DNA from: an uncultured Aquimarina sp.
GTDB lineage: Bacteria; Bacteroidota; Bacteroidia; Flavobacteriales; Flavobacteriaceae
NCBI GenBank assembly: GCA_947498815.1
Contig: CANMLU010000016.1
Location: forward strand, 1 to 64,000
Direction of reading: 5' to 3'
Length of the DNA stretch: 64,000 nucleotides
Shown here one piece after another: positions 19,548-27,922 of the stretch. Under the pieces are notes generated by a model. That model did not search any database and was not told where the DNA came from. It worked only from the letters and a program-made list of their open reading frames with translations. The position numbers and the translations under genes are program-made. How positions within the stretch are numbered: the stretch's first letter is position 1; each line of letters opens with the position of its first letter.

Positions 19548-19955
19548 TTAATTAGGAATTATTACTTGGGATTGATCCCCAGTACTAGTGTCTAAAATAT
19601 TAATCACCAAACCTTCTCCAGATGGAAAAATTTCGACAAACAATGTTCCGAAATTAAAAGTACCTTCGGTTAAACCTTCTTCGCCAAACTGATCATTAAA
19701 TAGTTCTCTGGATATTTGATTCAATAATTGACTATTTAGGTTTTCTGTAAACCTTTCTAGATCTGATCTTTCATCTCTCGAAGGATCATTGGGGTCTGTA
19801 AATTTATTTTGAGCTTCGGCAGAACTAAGAAGCCATTGATAATTAAACGTATCTCCTCCAAAAGCAGGGTTTATTGGTCTATATACCAGATCCTGCGAAA
19901 AAGCAAAACTAACCGTCGAAAAAACAAGAAATACGGTTATGGTTATTGATTTCAT
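19548..19955 (-). CDS. csgF: Curli assembly factor CsgF
   Basis: Small exported protein that caps the CsgG pore and couples secretion to nucleation. From ATG 19955 it has a clean signal peptide (MKSITITVFLVFSTVSFAFSQ) followed by the CsgF hallmark: DLVYRPINPAFGGDTFN, QWLLSSAEAQNKF, then ENLNSQLLNQISRELF and FGTLFVEIFPSGEGLVINI. The upstream in-frame ATG at 19997 would spoil the signal peptide, so the shorter start is chosen. It sits 6 bases before csgG. Confidence 0.95.
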   Translation of the reverse strand: MKSITITVFLVFSTVSFAFSQDLVYRPINPAFGGDTFNYQWLLSSAEAQNKFTDPNDPSRDERSDLERFTENLNSQLLNQISRELFNDQFGEEGLTEGTFNFGTLFVEIFPSGEGLVINILDTSTGDQSQVIIPN

Positions 19956-20051
19956 ATACTTATTTAATTGTTTTGGTAGCATTGAACCATGAATCATTGA
20001 AACGCAAATATAACTCTTTTATTAACTGTAGCAGACGCATACCAATCAGTT

Positions 20052-20777
20052 TTAATATTGAAAAATATCGTTCTTTTGTTTCTTCAGATCCTTAAAGTAC
20101 TTGTAGACTTTGCGAATCGCAATTTTTGTCATTTGTTCCAAATATTCCAAATCCGGTTTTCCTAAAAATTCATGAATTACTACATCTTCAATTTTAACCT
20201 GAATAATTGTACTACGCCCAAAACTCAACTTCTCATACACCCCCACCACTTTATTTCCATTAATTTGACTCAATGAATAAGAGGTGTAGAAAAAATCATA
20301 AAAATCCTTTCCTGGTTTGGTTTTGGTTTCTTCGGTTACTATTCCTTTCAATTCGATCCCATCATCAGATGAATCATCTTCACTTTCTTCTGATTCTTTA
20401 CTGGTATCTTCATTAAAAGCCATTCTATCTTTTCCTACAATCTTATCCTCTTCATAGATAAGCAAAAGCACAATGATTTTATCCCTATCTAAGATACTAA
20501 TTGCGCCTCGAGAGAGCTCCTTACTTTCATTCGCTTCCATGGTAAACCTTGCTTCCTGATTGCTTTTGGATACGTTATTGTTTGAATCGGTTCTAAAAAC
20601 CGAAAAAGTATACTTTAAACTTTTATACACTTCTGTTGTATTGGTTGCAGTAGCAATTACAGATATGGATTCATCAAGTTTTTCTATCTTAATTTTGGCA
20701 ACTACATCCGTATTGGTAAACTGTGCCTGTGAAACCTGAAAAACGAATAAAAAAAAAGCTATAAGTCTAAGTTTCAT
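20052..20777 (-). CDS. csgE: CsgE-like curli chaperone with extra N-terminal domain
   Basis: The C-terminal half (about residues 145-241) matches CsgE, the periplasmic adaptor that feeds subunits to CsgG: IVTEETKTKPGKDFYDFFYTS, NKVVGVYEKLSFGRSTIIQV, VVIHEFLGKPDLEYLEQMTKIAIRKVYKYF. The N-terminal half after the signal peptide (about 22-120) is a predicted beta-sandwich (VVAKIKIEKLDESISVIATATN, YTFSVFRTDSNNNVSKSNQEARFTMEANESKELS) that recalls CsgH-type curli inhibitors. A Ser/Asp/Glu-rich linker joins the two. E. coli CsgE is only about 130 residues. The CsgH-like assignment is inference and needs a profile search. Confidence 0.88.
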   Translation of the reverse strand: MKLRLIAFFLFVFQVSQAQFTNTDVVAKIKIEKLDESISVIATATNTTEVYKSLKYTFSVFRTDSNNNVSKSNQEARFTMEANESKELSRGAISILDRDKIIVLLLIYEEDKIVGKDRMAFNEDTSKESEESEDDSSDDGIELKGIVTEETKTKPGKDFYDFFYTSYSLSQINGNKVVGVYEKLSFGRSTIIQVKIEDVVIHEFLGKPDLEYLEQMTKIAIRKVYKYFKDLKKQKNDIFQY

Positions 20778-20802
20778 GACAGTAAAATATCTATAGAAAG
20801 AT

Positions 20803-21330
20803 TTAAAAACTTCTAACTATTATAGTTCTGGCATCACCAGACATTTTAAATTTTAAATTTTTGGACAATTCGTTACTACCAAATCGTTCAAAAATTAAAT
20901 TATTTCCTTCTTGAAGGAGGTCTAAATTTGTAGAAATATCAGGATTTATAGAAAAATCGACTACTGTATTATTATTCCCAGTTTGGGTAATTACCTTTTC
21001 AATTTCTTTTGCGGTCTCGTTTATTTCGATTCTATTTTCATCTCCGTTTTGAGATATTTTGATATTCGAAGACTCTGCCGTTATTGCCGAAAACACAGTA
21101 TTATTTGCACCAATTTGTTGAATAAAAACTGAATTTATTCCTTCCGAAATTGCTGACCGCTGAGCTTCTGCTGTAGTTCCTAATACTATGCCATTAACTT
21201 GCGATAGTGTAATAAATTTATTCTGATCTGTATTCGATAACTCGCCTTCTTCCTTTACTTCTTGGGCTATTAAACCACTAGAAAACAAAGAAAAAAACAG
21301 AAATGCTTTTATAAATATATTGTTCATCAT
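20803..21330 (-). CDS. csgB: CsgB-like minor curlin / nucleator
   Basis: A 175-residue exported protein with a signal peptide (to about SSGLIAQE) and a few degenerate curlin repeats: FIQQIGANNTVFS, ISQNGDENRIEI, ITQTGNNNTVVDF, LLQEGNNLIFERF. The charged C-terminus with KMSGDARTIIVRSF resembles the surface-anchoring end of E. coli CsgB. It follows csgA and precedes csgE on the same strand, as expected of the nucleator. Start Met1 or Met2 cannot be distinguished. Confidence 0.85.
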   Translation of the reverse strand: MMNNIFIKAFLFFSLFSSGLIAQEVKEEGELSNTDQNKFITLSQVNGIVLGTTAEAQRSAISEGINSVFIQQIGANNTVFSAITAESSNIKISQNGDENRIEINETAKEIEKVITQTGNNNTVVDFSINPDISTNLDLLQEGNNLIFERFGSNELSKNLKFKMSGDARTIIVRSF

Positions 21331-21352
21331 TCAGAATTTAAAAAATCAAGAA

Positions 21353-21390
21353 AAGAGTTATGTTTAAATGTACATTTAAACATAACTCTT
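21353..21390. repeat. 38-bp perfect palindrome between csgA and csgB
   Basis: Two 19-base arms (21353-21371 and 21372-21390) are exact reverse complements with no spacer. On the minus-strand transcript the hairpin follows the csgA stop by about 31 bases and is followed by a T-rich stretch, so it can act as a partial terminator or as an RNA-stabilising hairpin that raises csgA over csgB. Confidence 0.85.
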
Positions 21391-21421
21391 ATAAAGATAA
21401 TAAAAGTTTAATCAAATTTTA

Positions 21422-22936
21422 TTAAAATTCTTCTCCTGGACCAGAACCACTTTGAGTTACAACTGCAGAGTTTCCATTTCCAGTTTGAATAACTGTACTG
21501 ATATGTGAATCTCCAATTTGAGTAACGAAAGTATTATTATCAGCTCCTTGTTGAAGATCTGATGCAAAGTTTCCGCTTCCGCTTTGGAAAATATCACTTG
21601 TATTACTTACTCCATCTTGAGAAGAAACAGCAATGTTTTCATCCCCAAATTGTAATTGAAGTACTAAGTTAGCTTCACCTTCTTGAGATGCTTCAGCAAC
21701 ATTACCATTACCAAACTGGAATTGAGTAGTAGCGTTTTCTCCACCAAAAGTTAGAAGGTTTTGAGTAGCAGATGCTGCATTACCATCTCCAATCTGAGTT
21801 TGAACAACAGAGTTATTATCTTCCTCATGGTTTGCGAATGCATTATTACCATTACCTAACTGGAACTGATCAACACTTCCACCTCTTGAAGTAAAGAAAA
21901 ACCCTCCTTGCTCTGAAGTTGCTACGTTACCGTTACCTGTTTGACTTTGAATAGTAACATTACTTTCTCCAGACTGTGATGCAGTAGCTGTGTTTTCATC
22001 ACCAGCTTGATCTTGATCAGAATTATTGTTACTTCCGTTTTGAGAAGTTTCGGCAAGGTTACCGTTACCAACTTGTATTTGGATTGCGAAGTTATTTCCT
22101 CCAAAAGAACCTAAGTTTTGCTCAGCGCTAGCCATGTTAGCATCTCCACCTTGTCCTTGAAGGATAATGTTATTGTCTTCTTCGTGGTTAGCAAAAGCTG
22201 TATTTTCGTCTCCGATTTGCAATTGCTGAACAATTCCTCCTCTAGAATCAAAAATACTACTTCCTTGAAGAGAAGTTGCAACGTTACCTCCTCCATCTTG
22301 TTCTTGATTTACAGAGTTGTTGGTTCCCCACTGCTCTGCATTTGCCATATTAGCATCTCCAACTTGAAGCTGAACACCAAAGTTATTTGATCCAACCTGT
22401 GCAATTGACGCAGTGTTAAACGCTCCTTCTTGCTGAAGTTCGCTATAGTTATCTACACCTTCTTGAGTAGTAGTAGCAGTGTTAGCATCTCCAAATTGAA
22501 CCTGGAAAGCTGTGTTTGTAGCTCCTTCTTGAGATACGGTAGCACTGTTACCATTTCCTTCTTGAAGTTGGTCTGCTACATTACCACCTCCAAAAAATGC
22601 TAAATTCTGAGTAGCACTAGCAGAGTTTCCTCCACCTACTTGTACTTGATACACTTCGTTAGCATCTTCCTCGTGTTGTGCGAAAGCAGAGTTTTTATCT
22701 CCTGTTTGAGTTTGTTGTACAATTCCATTTCTAGAAGCAAAAGCATCACTTCCTTGAATAGCCTCTGCACTATTAGATCTTCCTTCTTGAGTTGTCAAAG
22801 AAGCATTAGATGTCCCCACTTGAGTAATAGTTGCAAGGTTGTCATCTCCCGTTTGGCTCACAGCACTATTATTAGACTGTGCAACCATCATAGTAGCGCT
22901 TAACAAAGCAGCTACGCTAAAAATTACTTTTTTCAT
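21422..22936 (-). CDS. csgA: CsgA-like major curlin, large repeat protein
   Basis: Secreted amyloid subunit. After a signal peptide (cleavage near VAQ-SNN, residue 20), nearly the whole 504-residue chain is built of curlin-type strands of 11-12 residues with the pattern Q-x-G-x-x-N-x-A (e.g. TQEGVDN, QVGDANMANA, QFGDENIAV). E. coli CsgA has five 22-residue repeats; this protein has roughly four times as many. A higher-order unit of about 90 residues occurs three times (about 52-141, 215-304, 334-423), each with a SRxG strand, an acidic HEEDxN strand (His88, His251, His370) and a QNLxxFGG loop. It leads the csg run. The leader upstream is about 320 bases long. Confidence 0.95.
   Translation of the reverse strand: MKKVIFSVAALLSATMMVAQSNNSAVSQTGDDNLATITQVGTSNASLTTQEGRSNSAEAIQGSDAFASRNGIVQQTQTGDKNSAFAQHEEDANEVYQVQVGGGNSASATQNLAFFGGGNVADQLQEGNGNSATVSQEGATNTAFQVQFGDANTATTTQEGVDNYSELQQEGAFNTASIAQVGSNNFGVQLQVGDANMANAEQWGTNNSVNQEQDGGGNVATSLQGSSIFDSRGGIVQQLQIGDENTAFANHEEDNNIILQGQGGDANMASAEQNLGSFGGNNFAIQIQVGNGNLAETSQNGSNNNSDQDQAGDENTATASQSGESNVTIQSQTGNGNVATSEQGGFFFTSRGGSVDQFQLGNGNNAFANHEEDNNSVVQTQIGDGNAASATQNLLTFGGENATTQFQFGNGNVAEASQEGEANLVLQLQFGDENIAVSSQDGVSNTSDIFQSGSGNFASDLQQGADNNTFVTQIGDSHISTVIQTGNGNSAVVTQSGSGPGEEF
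21668..22783 (-). repeat. Three copies of a ~270-bp coding super-repeat in csgA
   Basis: Copies lie at about 22514-22783, 22025-22294 and 21668-21937. Each encodes SRxG, HEED-N and QNL..FGG landmarks in the same order. Spacing between copies differs (163 and 119 residues), so simpler curlin strands separate them. Confidence 0.85.
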
Positions 22937-23156
22937 ACGTAATATAATTAAAATGATTAATGAGTTAATTATTTAAAAATTAAGCATAGCAATGAATGAA
23001 TTAGAAAAATCTAATTCTCATTTTAATAGGTACAAAGTATTTTTGGGCGTATCTAAGGGGTATTATCTAAATGATGTTTCATTTGGACATTGACAAATTT
23101 ATAAAAATATTAAGGCTATTTTTGTGAATTCCCTAACAATTCGACGAAATGCATAA
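22937..23156 (-). promoter_or_regulatory. csgA leader / promoter region
   Basis: This AT-rich gap holds no credible ORF. On the minus strand a TAAATTTG box (23094-23101) matches TAnnTTTG, but no -33 element is well placed, so the promoter call is tentative. An AATACCCCTTAGA motif on the minus strand (about 23052-23064) resembles the C-tract in the glnN/glnA divergent region. Confidence 0.4.
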
Positions 23157-23190
23157 AAAAAAGCCATAAAAAATGTTCTATGGCTTTTTT
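23157..23190 (-). terminator. Terminator of glnN
   Basis: Arms 23157-23168 and 23179-23190 (AAAAAAGCCATA/TATGGCTTTTTT) form a 12-bp stem with a 10-base loop. On the minus strand it is followed by a T run, 70 bases after the glnN stop. Confidence 0.8.
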
Positions 23191-23260
23191 AATGATTTTT
23201 ACTACTATCGAGATTTAGCCTTGATAATCAAAAAAAAACTACGGTAAGTTAATTCCTACT

Positions 23261-25447
23261 TTATCGAGTAAAAAGAAGTTCACGATACTTGGTTAAAGGC
23301 CATAATTCGTCATCTACTAGTAGTTCTAGTTTATCACAACTATACCGAATCTCATCAAACAAAGGTTTCACCTTATTACAATAATCTGCCGCCTTTTTCT
23401 CTATATCCTCCAATTTATTTGCCTTTCTGCGTTGCTCGGTCATCTTATTAACTTTGGTGTTAATTTTTCCAATATGCTCAGAAATCTCTTCTATGATTTC
23501 CATTTGTTCTTTTGCATATTTCTTAAAATCTTGATCATAGAGCTCTTTCAGTCCCGAAACATTATTAATCAACATATTTTGATATCTAATTGCAGTAGGA
23601 ATAACGTGATTTCTCGCAATATCTCCGAGCACGCGTCCTTCAATCTGAATTCTCATTACATACTCCTCGATTTCTATTTCATAACGAGCTTCTGCTTCAA
23701 CCTTATTCATTACACCCATTTCTTCAAAAAGCTCAATATTCTCCTTTGCAACTTTCGCTTTTAAAGCCTCTGGCGTAGTTTTATTATTACTTAACCCTCT
23801 TTTTTTCGCTTCTTTTTCCCATTCTGCGCTATATCCATTACCTTCAAAAAGAATATTCTTGGATTGCTTTATATACTCTCTTAGTATATTAAAGATAGCT
23901 TCATCTTTTTTCAGTCCTTTTTTATCAATTAAGGCATCAACTTCTTTTTTAAAGTCGATTAACTGCTTTGCAACAATTGTATTTAGTATAGTCATTGGAT
24001 TAGCACAATTGGCTTTTGATCCCACCGCCCTAAACTCAAATTTGTTTCCTGTAAAAGCAAAAGGTGAAGTTCTATTACGGTCTGTATTATCCAATAAAAT
24101 CTCTGGTATCTTTCCAACAACATTTAATTTAAGATCTGTTTTCTCCTGTGGCGACAGTTTGCCATCGGTAACACCTTCTAACTCCTTAAGCACAGCTGTT
24201 AATTGCTCTCCTATAAACACAGACATGATTGCTGGTGGTGCTTCATTAGCTCCTAACCTATGATCATTACTTGCCGAAGCAATCCCAGCGCGCATAAGTT
24301 CTTCATTTTCATTAATAGCTTTAATGGTATTAATGAAAAACGTCAAAAACTGAAGATTACTCATTGGAGTTTTACCCGGACCTAAAAGATTTACTCCTGT
24401 ATTTGTTCCCAAGGACCAGTTATTATGTTTTCCTGATCCATTTACGCCTGCAAATGGTTTTTCATGTAATAAAACCTTTAGATTATGTCGGGCAGCCACT
24501 TTTTCCATCACATCCATTAAAAGAGAATTATGATCTACGGCAAGATTTGTTTCTTCATATATTGGAGCCAATTCAAACTGATTGGGAGCCACTTCGTTAT
24601 GACGAGTTTTAACTGGAATTCCTAATTTCATACATTCCACTTCTAAATCCATCATAAAATTTAGCGCTCTTGTTGGAATACTGCCAAAATAATGATCATC
24701 TAATTGCTGGCCTTTTGCCGAAGAATGACCAAGAAGCGTTCTTCCGGTCATTACGATATCCGGCCTTGAGTAGGCCAAAGCACTATCAATCAAAAAATAT
24801 TCTTGCTCCCATCCCAGAGATGCATTAACTTTTTTCACATTTTTATCAAAATATTTTGCCACCGCCGTTGCAGCATGATCCACAGCTTGCAAGGCTCTTA
24901 ACAGAGGAGTTTTGTAATCCAAAGCTTCTCCGGTATAGGCCACAAAAACAGTGGGTATACACAAAGTAGTACCATAAATAAAAGCTGGAGAGGTCGGGTC
25001 CCAAGCTGTGTACCCTCTTGCTTCGAATGTATTACGAATACCACCATGAGGAAAAGAAGAAGCATCTGGCTCTTGTTGTACCAATTGACCTCCTCCAAAT
25101 TTTTCTATGGCCTGTCCATTACCAATAGTTTCGAAAAAAGCATCGTGTTTTTCTGCTGTGGCACCTGTAAGTGGCTGAAACCAATGCGTATAATGCGTTA
25201 CACCCTTGGACAAGGACCAATCCTTCATGGCCGAAGCAATTTGATCTGCTATTTTCCGATCGATTTTAGAGCCGTGTTCTATAGCATCCATGACACTGCT
25301 ATAGGCATCTTTTGTTAAGGACTGCAACATTGTTGTTTGATTGAATACATTTTCACCAAATAACACAGAGCGTCGTTCTGTTTCGGTAACAGTCACAGTA
25401 CCACGATTTAAGGTCTCTTTTAGGGCTTGAAATCTGAGAGTTGACAT
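23261..25447 (-). CDS. glnN: Glutamine synthetase type III
   Basis: Makes glutamine from glutamate and ammonia with ATP; large dodecameric GSIII type, common in Bacteroidota and cyanobacteria. At 728 residues it has the family length. Visible features: THYTHWFQPLTGATAEKHDAF, WDPTSPAFI, the active-site region LGWEQEYFLID, KTRHNEVAPNQFELAPI, LHEKPFAGVNGSGKHNNWSLGT, and NDHRLGANEAPPAI. It is divergent from a type II enzyme (glnA, 25668), so the locus encodes two unrelated-subfamily glutamine synthetases back to back. Confidence 0.97.
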   Translation of the reverse strand: MSTLRFQALKETLNRGTVTVTETERRSVLFGENVFNQTTMLQSLTKDAYSSVMDAIEHGSKIDRKIADQIASAMKDWSLSKGVTHYTHWFQPLTGATAEKHDAFFETIGNGQAIEKFGGGQLVQQEPDASSFPHGGIRNTFEARGYTAWDPTSPAFIYGTTLCIPTVFVAYTGEALDYKTPLLRALQAVDHAATAVAKYFDKNVKKVNASLGWEQEYFLIDSALAYSRPDIVMTGRTLLGHSSAKGQQLDDHYFGSIPTRALNFMMDLEVECMKLGIPVKTRHNEVAPNQFELAPIYEETNLAVDHNSLLMDVMEKVAARHNLKVLLHEKPFAGVNGSGKHNNWSLGTNTGVNLLGPGKTPMSNLQFLTFFINTIKAINENEELMRAGIASASNDHRLGANEAPPAIMSVFIGEQLTAVLKELEGVTDGKLSPQEKTDLKLNVVGKIPEILLDNTDRNRTSPFAFTGNKFEFRAVGSKANCANPMTILNTIVAKQLIDFKKEVDALIDKKGLKKDEAIFNILREYIKQSKNILFEGNGYSAEWEKEAKKRGLSNNKTTPEALKAKVAKENIELFEEMGVMNKVEAEARYEIEIEEYVMRIQIEGRVLGDIARNHVIPTAIRYQNMLINNVSGLKELYDQDFKKYAKEQMEIIEEISEHIGKINTKVNKMTEQRRKANKLEDIEKKAADYCNKVKPLFDEIRYSCDKLELLVDDELWPLTKYRELLFTR

Positions 25448-25466
25448 AATTGAGTGAGTTTTATTG

Positions 25467-25494
25467 CAAATATAAAAGAAGTTTTTATTGTCAA
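25467..25494 (-). promoter_or_regulatory. Candidate promoter of glnN
   Basis: On the minus strand TTG (25492-25494) precedes TATATTTG (25467-25474) by 17 bases. The -7 match is perfect but the spacing is slightly short. Two C-tract motifs (TACCCCCTA about 25537-25545 and ACCCCCCTA about 25588-25596) lie upstream of both divergent genes. Confidence 0.5.
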
Positions 25495-25601
25495 TATTGA
25501 AATTAATGACTTTTAAAATTAACGAATATTAAAAATACCCCCTAAAAAAGTAGGGTGTTAATAAAAATAGTAATAAAATTAATTATAACCCCCCTATTTT
25601 T

Positions 25602-25632
25602 TTTGGTTATCCGGAAAGATGAATTAATTTTG
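25602..25632 (+). promoter_or_regulatory. Promoter of glnA
   Basis: TTTG (25602-25605), 19 bases, then TAATTTTG (25625-25632): a full match to the Bacteroidota TTTG-N19-TAnnTTTG promoter, 35 bases before the ATG at 25668. Confidence 0.7.
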
Positions 25633-25667
25633 TAACCTTTAAGAGTTCAATTTATAAAGTGTTAATT

Positions 25668-26693
25668 ATGAGTAAAGCTAAATTAGAATACATTTGGTTA
25701 GATGGTTATAAACCAACTGCTAACCTAAGAAGTAAAACAAAGGTTGAGGAAAATTTTAGCGGTAAGCTTGAAGATTGCCCAACTTGGTCTTTTGACGGTA
25801 GTTCTACAAGACAAGCTGAAGGTGGATCTTCTGATTGTTTACTAAAACCTGTTGCTATCTATCCAGACCCTACAAGAAGAAATGGATACTTGGTAATGAC
25901 AGAGGTTTTAAATGCAGATGGAACACCTCACGAATCTAATGCAAGAGCTACTATTGATGATAACGATAATGATTTCTGGTTTGGTTTTGAGCAAGAATAC
26001 TTTATCATGGACAGGCACACACAATTGCCATTAGGATTTCCTGTTGGTGGTTATCCTGGACCACAAGGAATGTACTACTGTTCTGTAGGAGGAAGAAATA
26101 CACATGGTAGAGATTTTGTTGAAGAACATGCAGATCTTTGTATTGACGCAGGGCTTAACTTTGAAGGTATTAACCAAGAGGTTGCTAGTGGACAGTGGGA
26201 ATTTCAACTGTTTTCTAAAGGAGCAAAAAAAGCGGGAGACGAGATATGGATTGCTCGTTACCTATTAGATCGTCTTACTGAAAAATATGGTTACTATATC
26301 GAGTACCACCCAAAACCAGTTAAAGGAGACTGGAATGGTTCGGGTATGCACGCAAACTTCTCTAACACCGTACTAAGAACATGCGGTTCTAAAGAAGTAT
26401 ACGAAGCAATTTGTGAAGCATTTAGACCTGTTACCAAAGAGCATATTGAGGTTTATGGTGAGTTTAATGACCAACGATTAACTGGTTTACATGAAACTGC
26501 TGCTATTACTGACTTCAGCTATGGAGTATCAGACAGAGGAGCTTCAATAAGAATTCCAATTATCACCGTAGAAAACGGATGGAAAGGATGGTTAGAAGAT
26601 CGTCGTCCTGCTTCTAATGGTGACCCGTATAAAATTGCAGCTAGAATCGTAAAAACAGTAAAGACTGCTGATGTTACGGCAATGATAGCATAA
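25668..26693 (+). CDS. glnA: Glutamine synthetase type II (eukaryote-like)
   Basis: Glutamine synthetase of the short, eukaryote-like GSII class, 341 residues from ATG 25668; an in-frame GTG three codons earlier is not used because the family starts near MSKAKLEYIWLDGY. Signatures include PTWSFDGSSTRQAEGGSSDCLLKPVAIYPD, FGFEQEYFIMD (metal/glutamate site), EGINQEVASGQWEFQ, GDWNGSGMHANFS and DRGASIRIP. It lacks the adenylylation-type C-terminal region of GSI, so it is not regulated that way. It is divergent from glnN over a 220-base promoter region and ends in a strong terminator. Confidence 0.97.
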   Translation: MSKAKLEYIWLDGYKPTANLRSKTKVEENFSGKLEDCPTWSFDGSSTRQAEGGSSDCLLKPVAIYPDPTRRNGYLVMTEVLNADGTPHESNARATIDDNDNDFWFGFEQEYFIMDRHTQLPLGFPVGGYPGPQGMYYCSVGGRNTHGRDFVEEHADLCIDAGLNFEGINQEVASGQWEFQLFSKGAKKAGDEIWIARYLLDRLTEKYGYYIEYHPKPVKGDWNGSGMHANFSNTVLRTCGSKEVYEAICEAFRPVTKEHIEVYGEFNDQRLTGLHETAAITDFSYGVSDRGASIRIPIITVENGWKGWLEDRRPASNGDPYKIAARIVKTVKTADVTAMIA

Positions 26694-26731
26694 CGATACA
26701 TTTGAACTAACCACCACGTTGGTTAAACGCT

Positions 26732-26767
26732 AAAAAAACCTCTGAAGAATTCTTCAGAGGTTTTTTT
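26732..26767. terminator. Bidirectional terminator after glnA
   Basis: CCTCTGAAGAATTCTTCAGAGG is palindromic (arms meet at the centre) and is flanked by A7 and T8 tracts, serving glnA and the convergent antiporter gene. Confidence 0.88.
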
Positions 26768-26792
26768 TATATATTATATACTTTAATGTAGA

Positions 26793-27743
26793 TTATTTCA
26801 GAAAAACCAATGCAATAAAAATACAATACGATACAAAAATTAAAAGTCCTTTTGGACGCCCTAAAACCATTTTTTTAGGAATAAAAGCTAATGGTAAAAG
26901 AATCAATGCAAAACCGAGCATCCAATATATATTCACACTCATTAATGTTTCATCCTTAACTGCTATAGGCTGTATCATTGAAGTTATTCCTAATACCGAA
27001 GCAATATTGAAGATATTAGAACCTATAAGATTCCCCAATGAAATTGCTTTTTCCTGTTTCAGCGCTGCAATAACCGATGCCGCCAACTCTGGAACACTAG
27101 TACCTATAGCAATTAATGTTACTGCAATAACACCTTCACTAACTCCCAATTTTAAAGCGATATTTTCTGCCCCACTTACTAATAACTCAGAACCAAAATA
27201 CAACGCACAGCCACCAATCGCTAACCAAATAAAAATCTTGAAATTAGACGTTTTTTGAAGCGCATCATCGACCTCTTCGAGCATCGTATCAGAAAACTTT
27301 CGTGCTCTTCTAATCAATAGGAAAAGATATACTAACAAGGATCCAAATAACGCAATACCTTCCAACTGACTCAAAACTCCATCATAAAGAAGTGCATATA
27401 GAGCAAAAGACAATAAAACCATTACTGGCCAATTAAACTTATAAAAATCTCTATCAATCGCCAATGGGCCAATTATAGCAGTAATACCTAACACTAATCC
27501 AATATTGGCAATATTAGAACCAACCACATTTCCTAAGGATATATCCGACAATCCATCTAGTGCTGCTTGAATACTCACGAGCAATTCTGGAGCCGAGGTT
27601 GCAAAAGATACCACTGTTAAACCAATGACCATTTTTGAAAGCTTAAGTCGAAAAGATAATGCGACCGAGGATCTTACCAAAAATTCTCCTCCTACTACCA
27701 AAAGTACTAGCCCAATTAACACATAAAGTATACTTATCATCAT
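26793..27743 (-). CDS. Calcium/sodium antiporter, CaCA family (YrbG-like)
   Basis: A 316-residue inner-membrane exchanger with two homologous halves, each with an alpha-repeat: SFATSAPELLVSIQAAL...GNVVGSNIANIGLVLGI and IGTSVPELAASVIAAL...GNLIGSNIFNIASVLGI. About ten membrane helices are expected. The acidic residues in the P-E-L motifs bind Ca2+ and Na+ in characterised relatives. Met1 or Met2 may be the true start. It is convergent with glnA. Confidence 0.93.
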   Translation of the reverse strand: MMISILYVLIGLVLLVVGGEFLVRSSVALSFRLKLSKMVIGLTVVSFATSAPELLVSIQAALDGLSDISLGNVVGSNIANIGLVLGITAIIGPLAIDRDFYKFNWPVMVLLSFALYALLYDGVLSQLEGIALFGSLLVYLFLLIRRARKFSDTMLEEVDDALQKTSNFKIFIWLAIGGCALYFGSELLVSGAENIALKLGVSEGVIAVTLIAIGTSVPELAASVIAALKQEKAISLGNLIGSNIFNIASVLGITSMIQPIAVKDETLMSVNIYWMLGFALILLPLAFIPKKMVLGRPKGLLIFVSYCIFIALVFLK

Positions 27744-27834
27744 AGCTCAATATTTGCCTGCGAATATAAAATAAGTATTTGGGAGTTTACAGATATCAGA
27801 AAAAAAAGTAATAAAACCTACACATTCAATTTCA

Positions 27835-27880
27835 AAAACTACAAAAATAGTTACAAAACTATAAAAATAGTTGTGCAACT
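27835..27880 (+). promoter_or_regulatory. BlaI-type operator: tandem palindromes
   Basis: Two adjacent 20-base near-identical units (27835-27854 and 27855-27874) each contain a hyphenated palindrome, ACTACAAAAATAGT and ACTATAAAAATAGT; a third palindrome, AGTTGTGCAACT, is at 27869-27880. BlaI/MecI regulators bind TACA/TGTA-like dyads of similar size upstream of their own genes. The array overlaps the -33 element of the promoter that follows, so binding would block transcription. Confidence 0.65.
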
Positions 27881-27901
27881 AGAATTATAGTTATAGATTT
27901 G
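27871..27901 (+). promoter_or_regulatory. Promoter of the blaI-M56 operon
   Basis: TTG (27871-27873), 20 bases, then TAGATTTG (27894-27901), a good Bacteroidota promoter. The predicted RNA start is near 27908. This excludes the TTG at 27899 as the blaI start codon and supports ATG 27923. Confidence 0.65.
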
Positions 27902-27922
27902 AGCCTTATAAACAAAATCCCT

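Noticed and set aside
19956-19997. Upstream ATG of csgF
   Set aside because: Adds 14 residues before a complete signal peptide; the shorter start matches CsgF.
21922-22390. Frames on both strands within csgA
   Set aside because: Repeat-driven shadows of the curlin gene; csgA shows signal peptide and regular repeats.
27899-27922. TTG start of the BlaI gene
   Set aside because: It overlaps the predicted -7 box and would be upstream of the RNA start; family N-terminus begins at ATG 27923.
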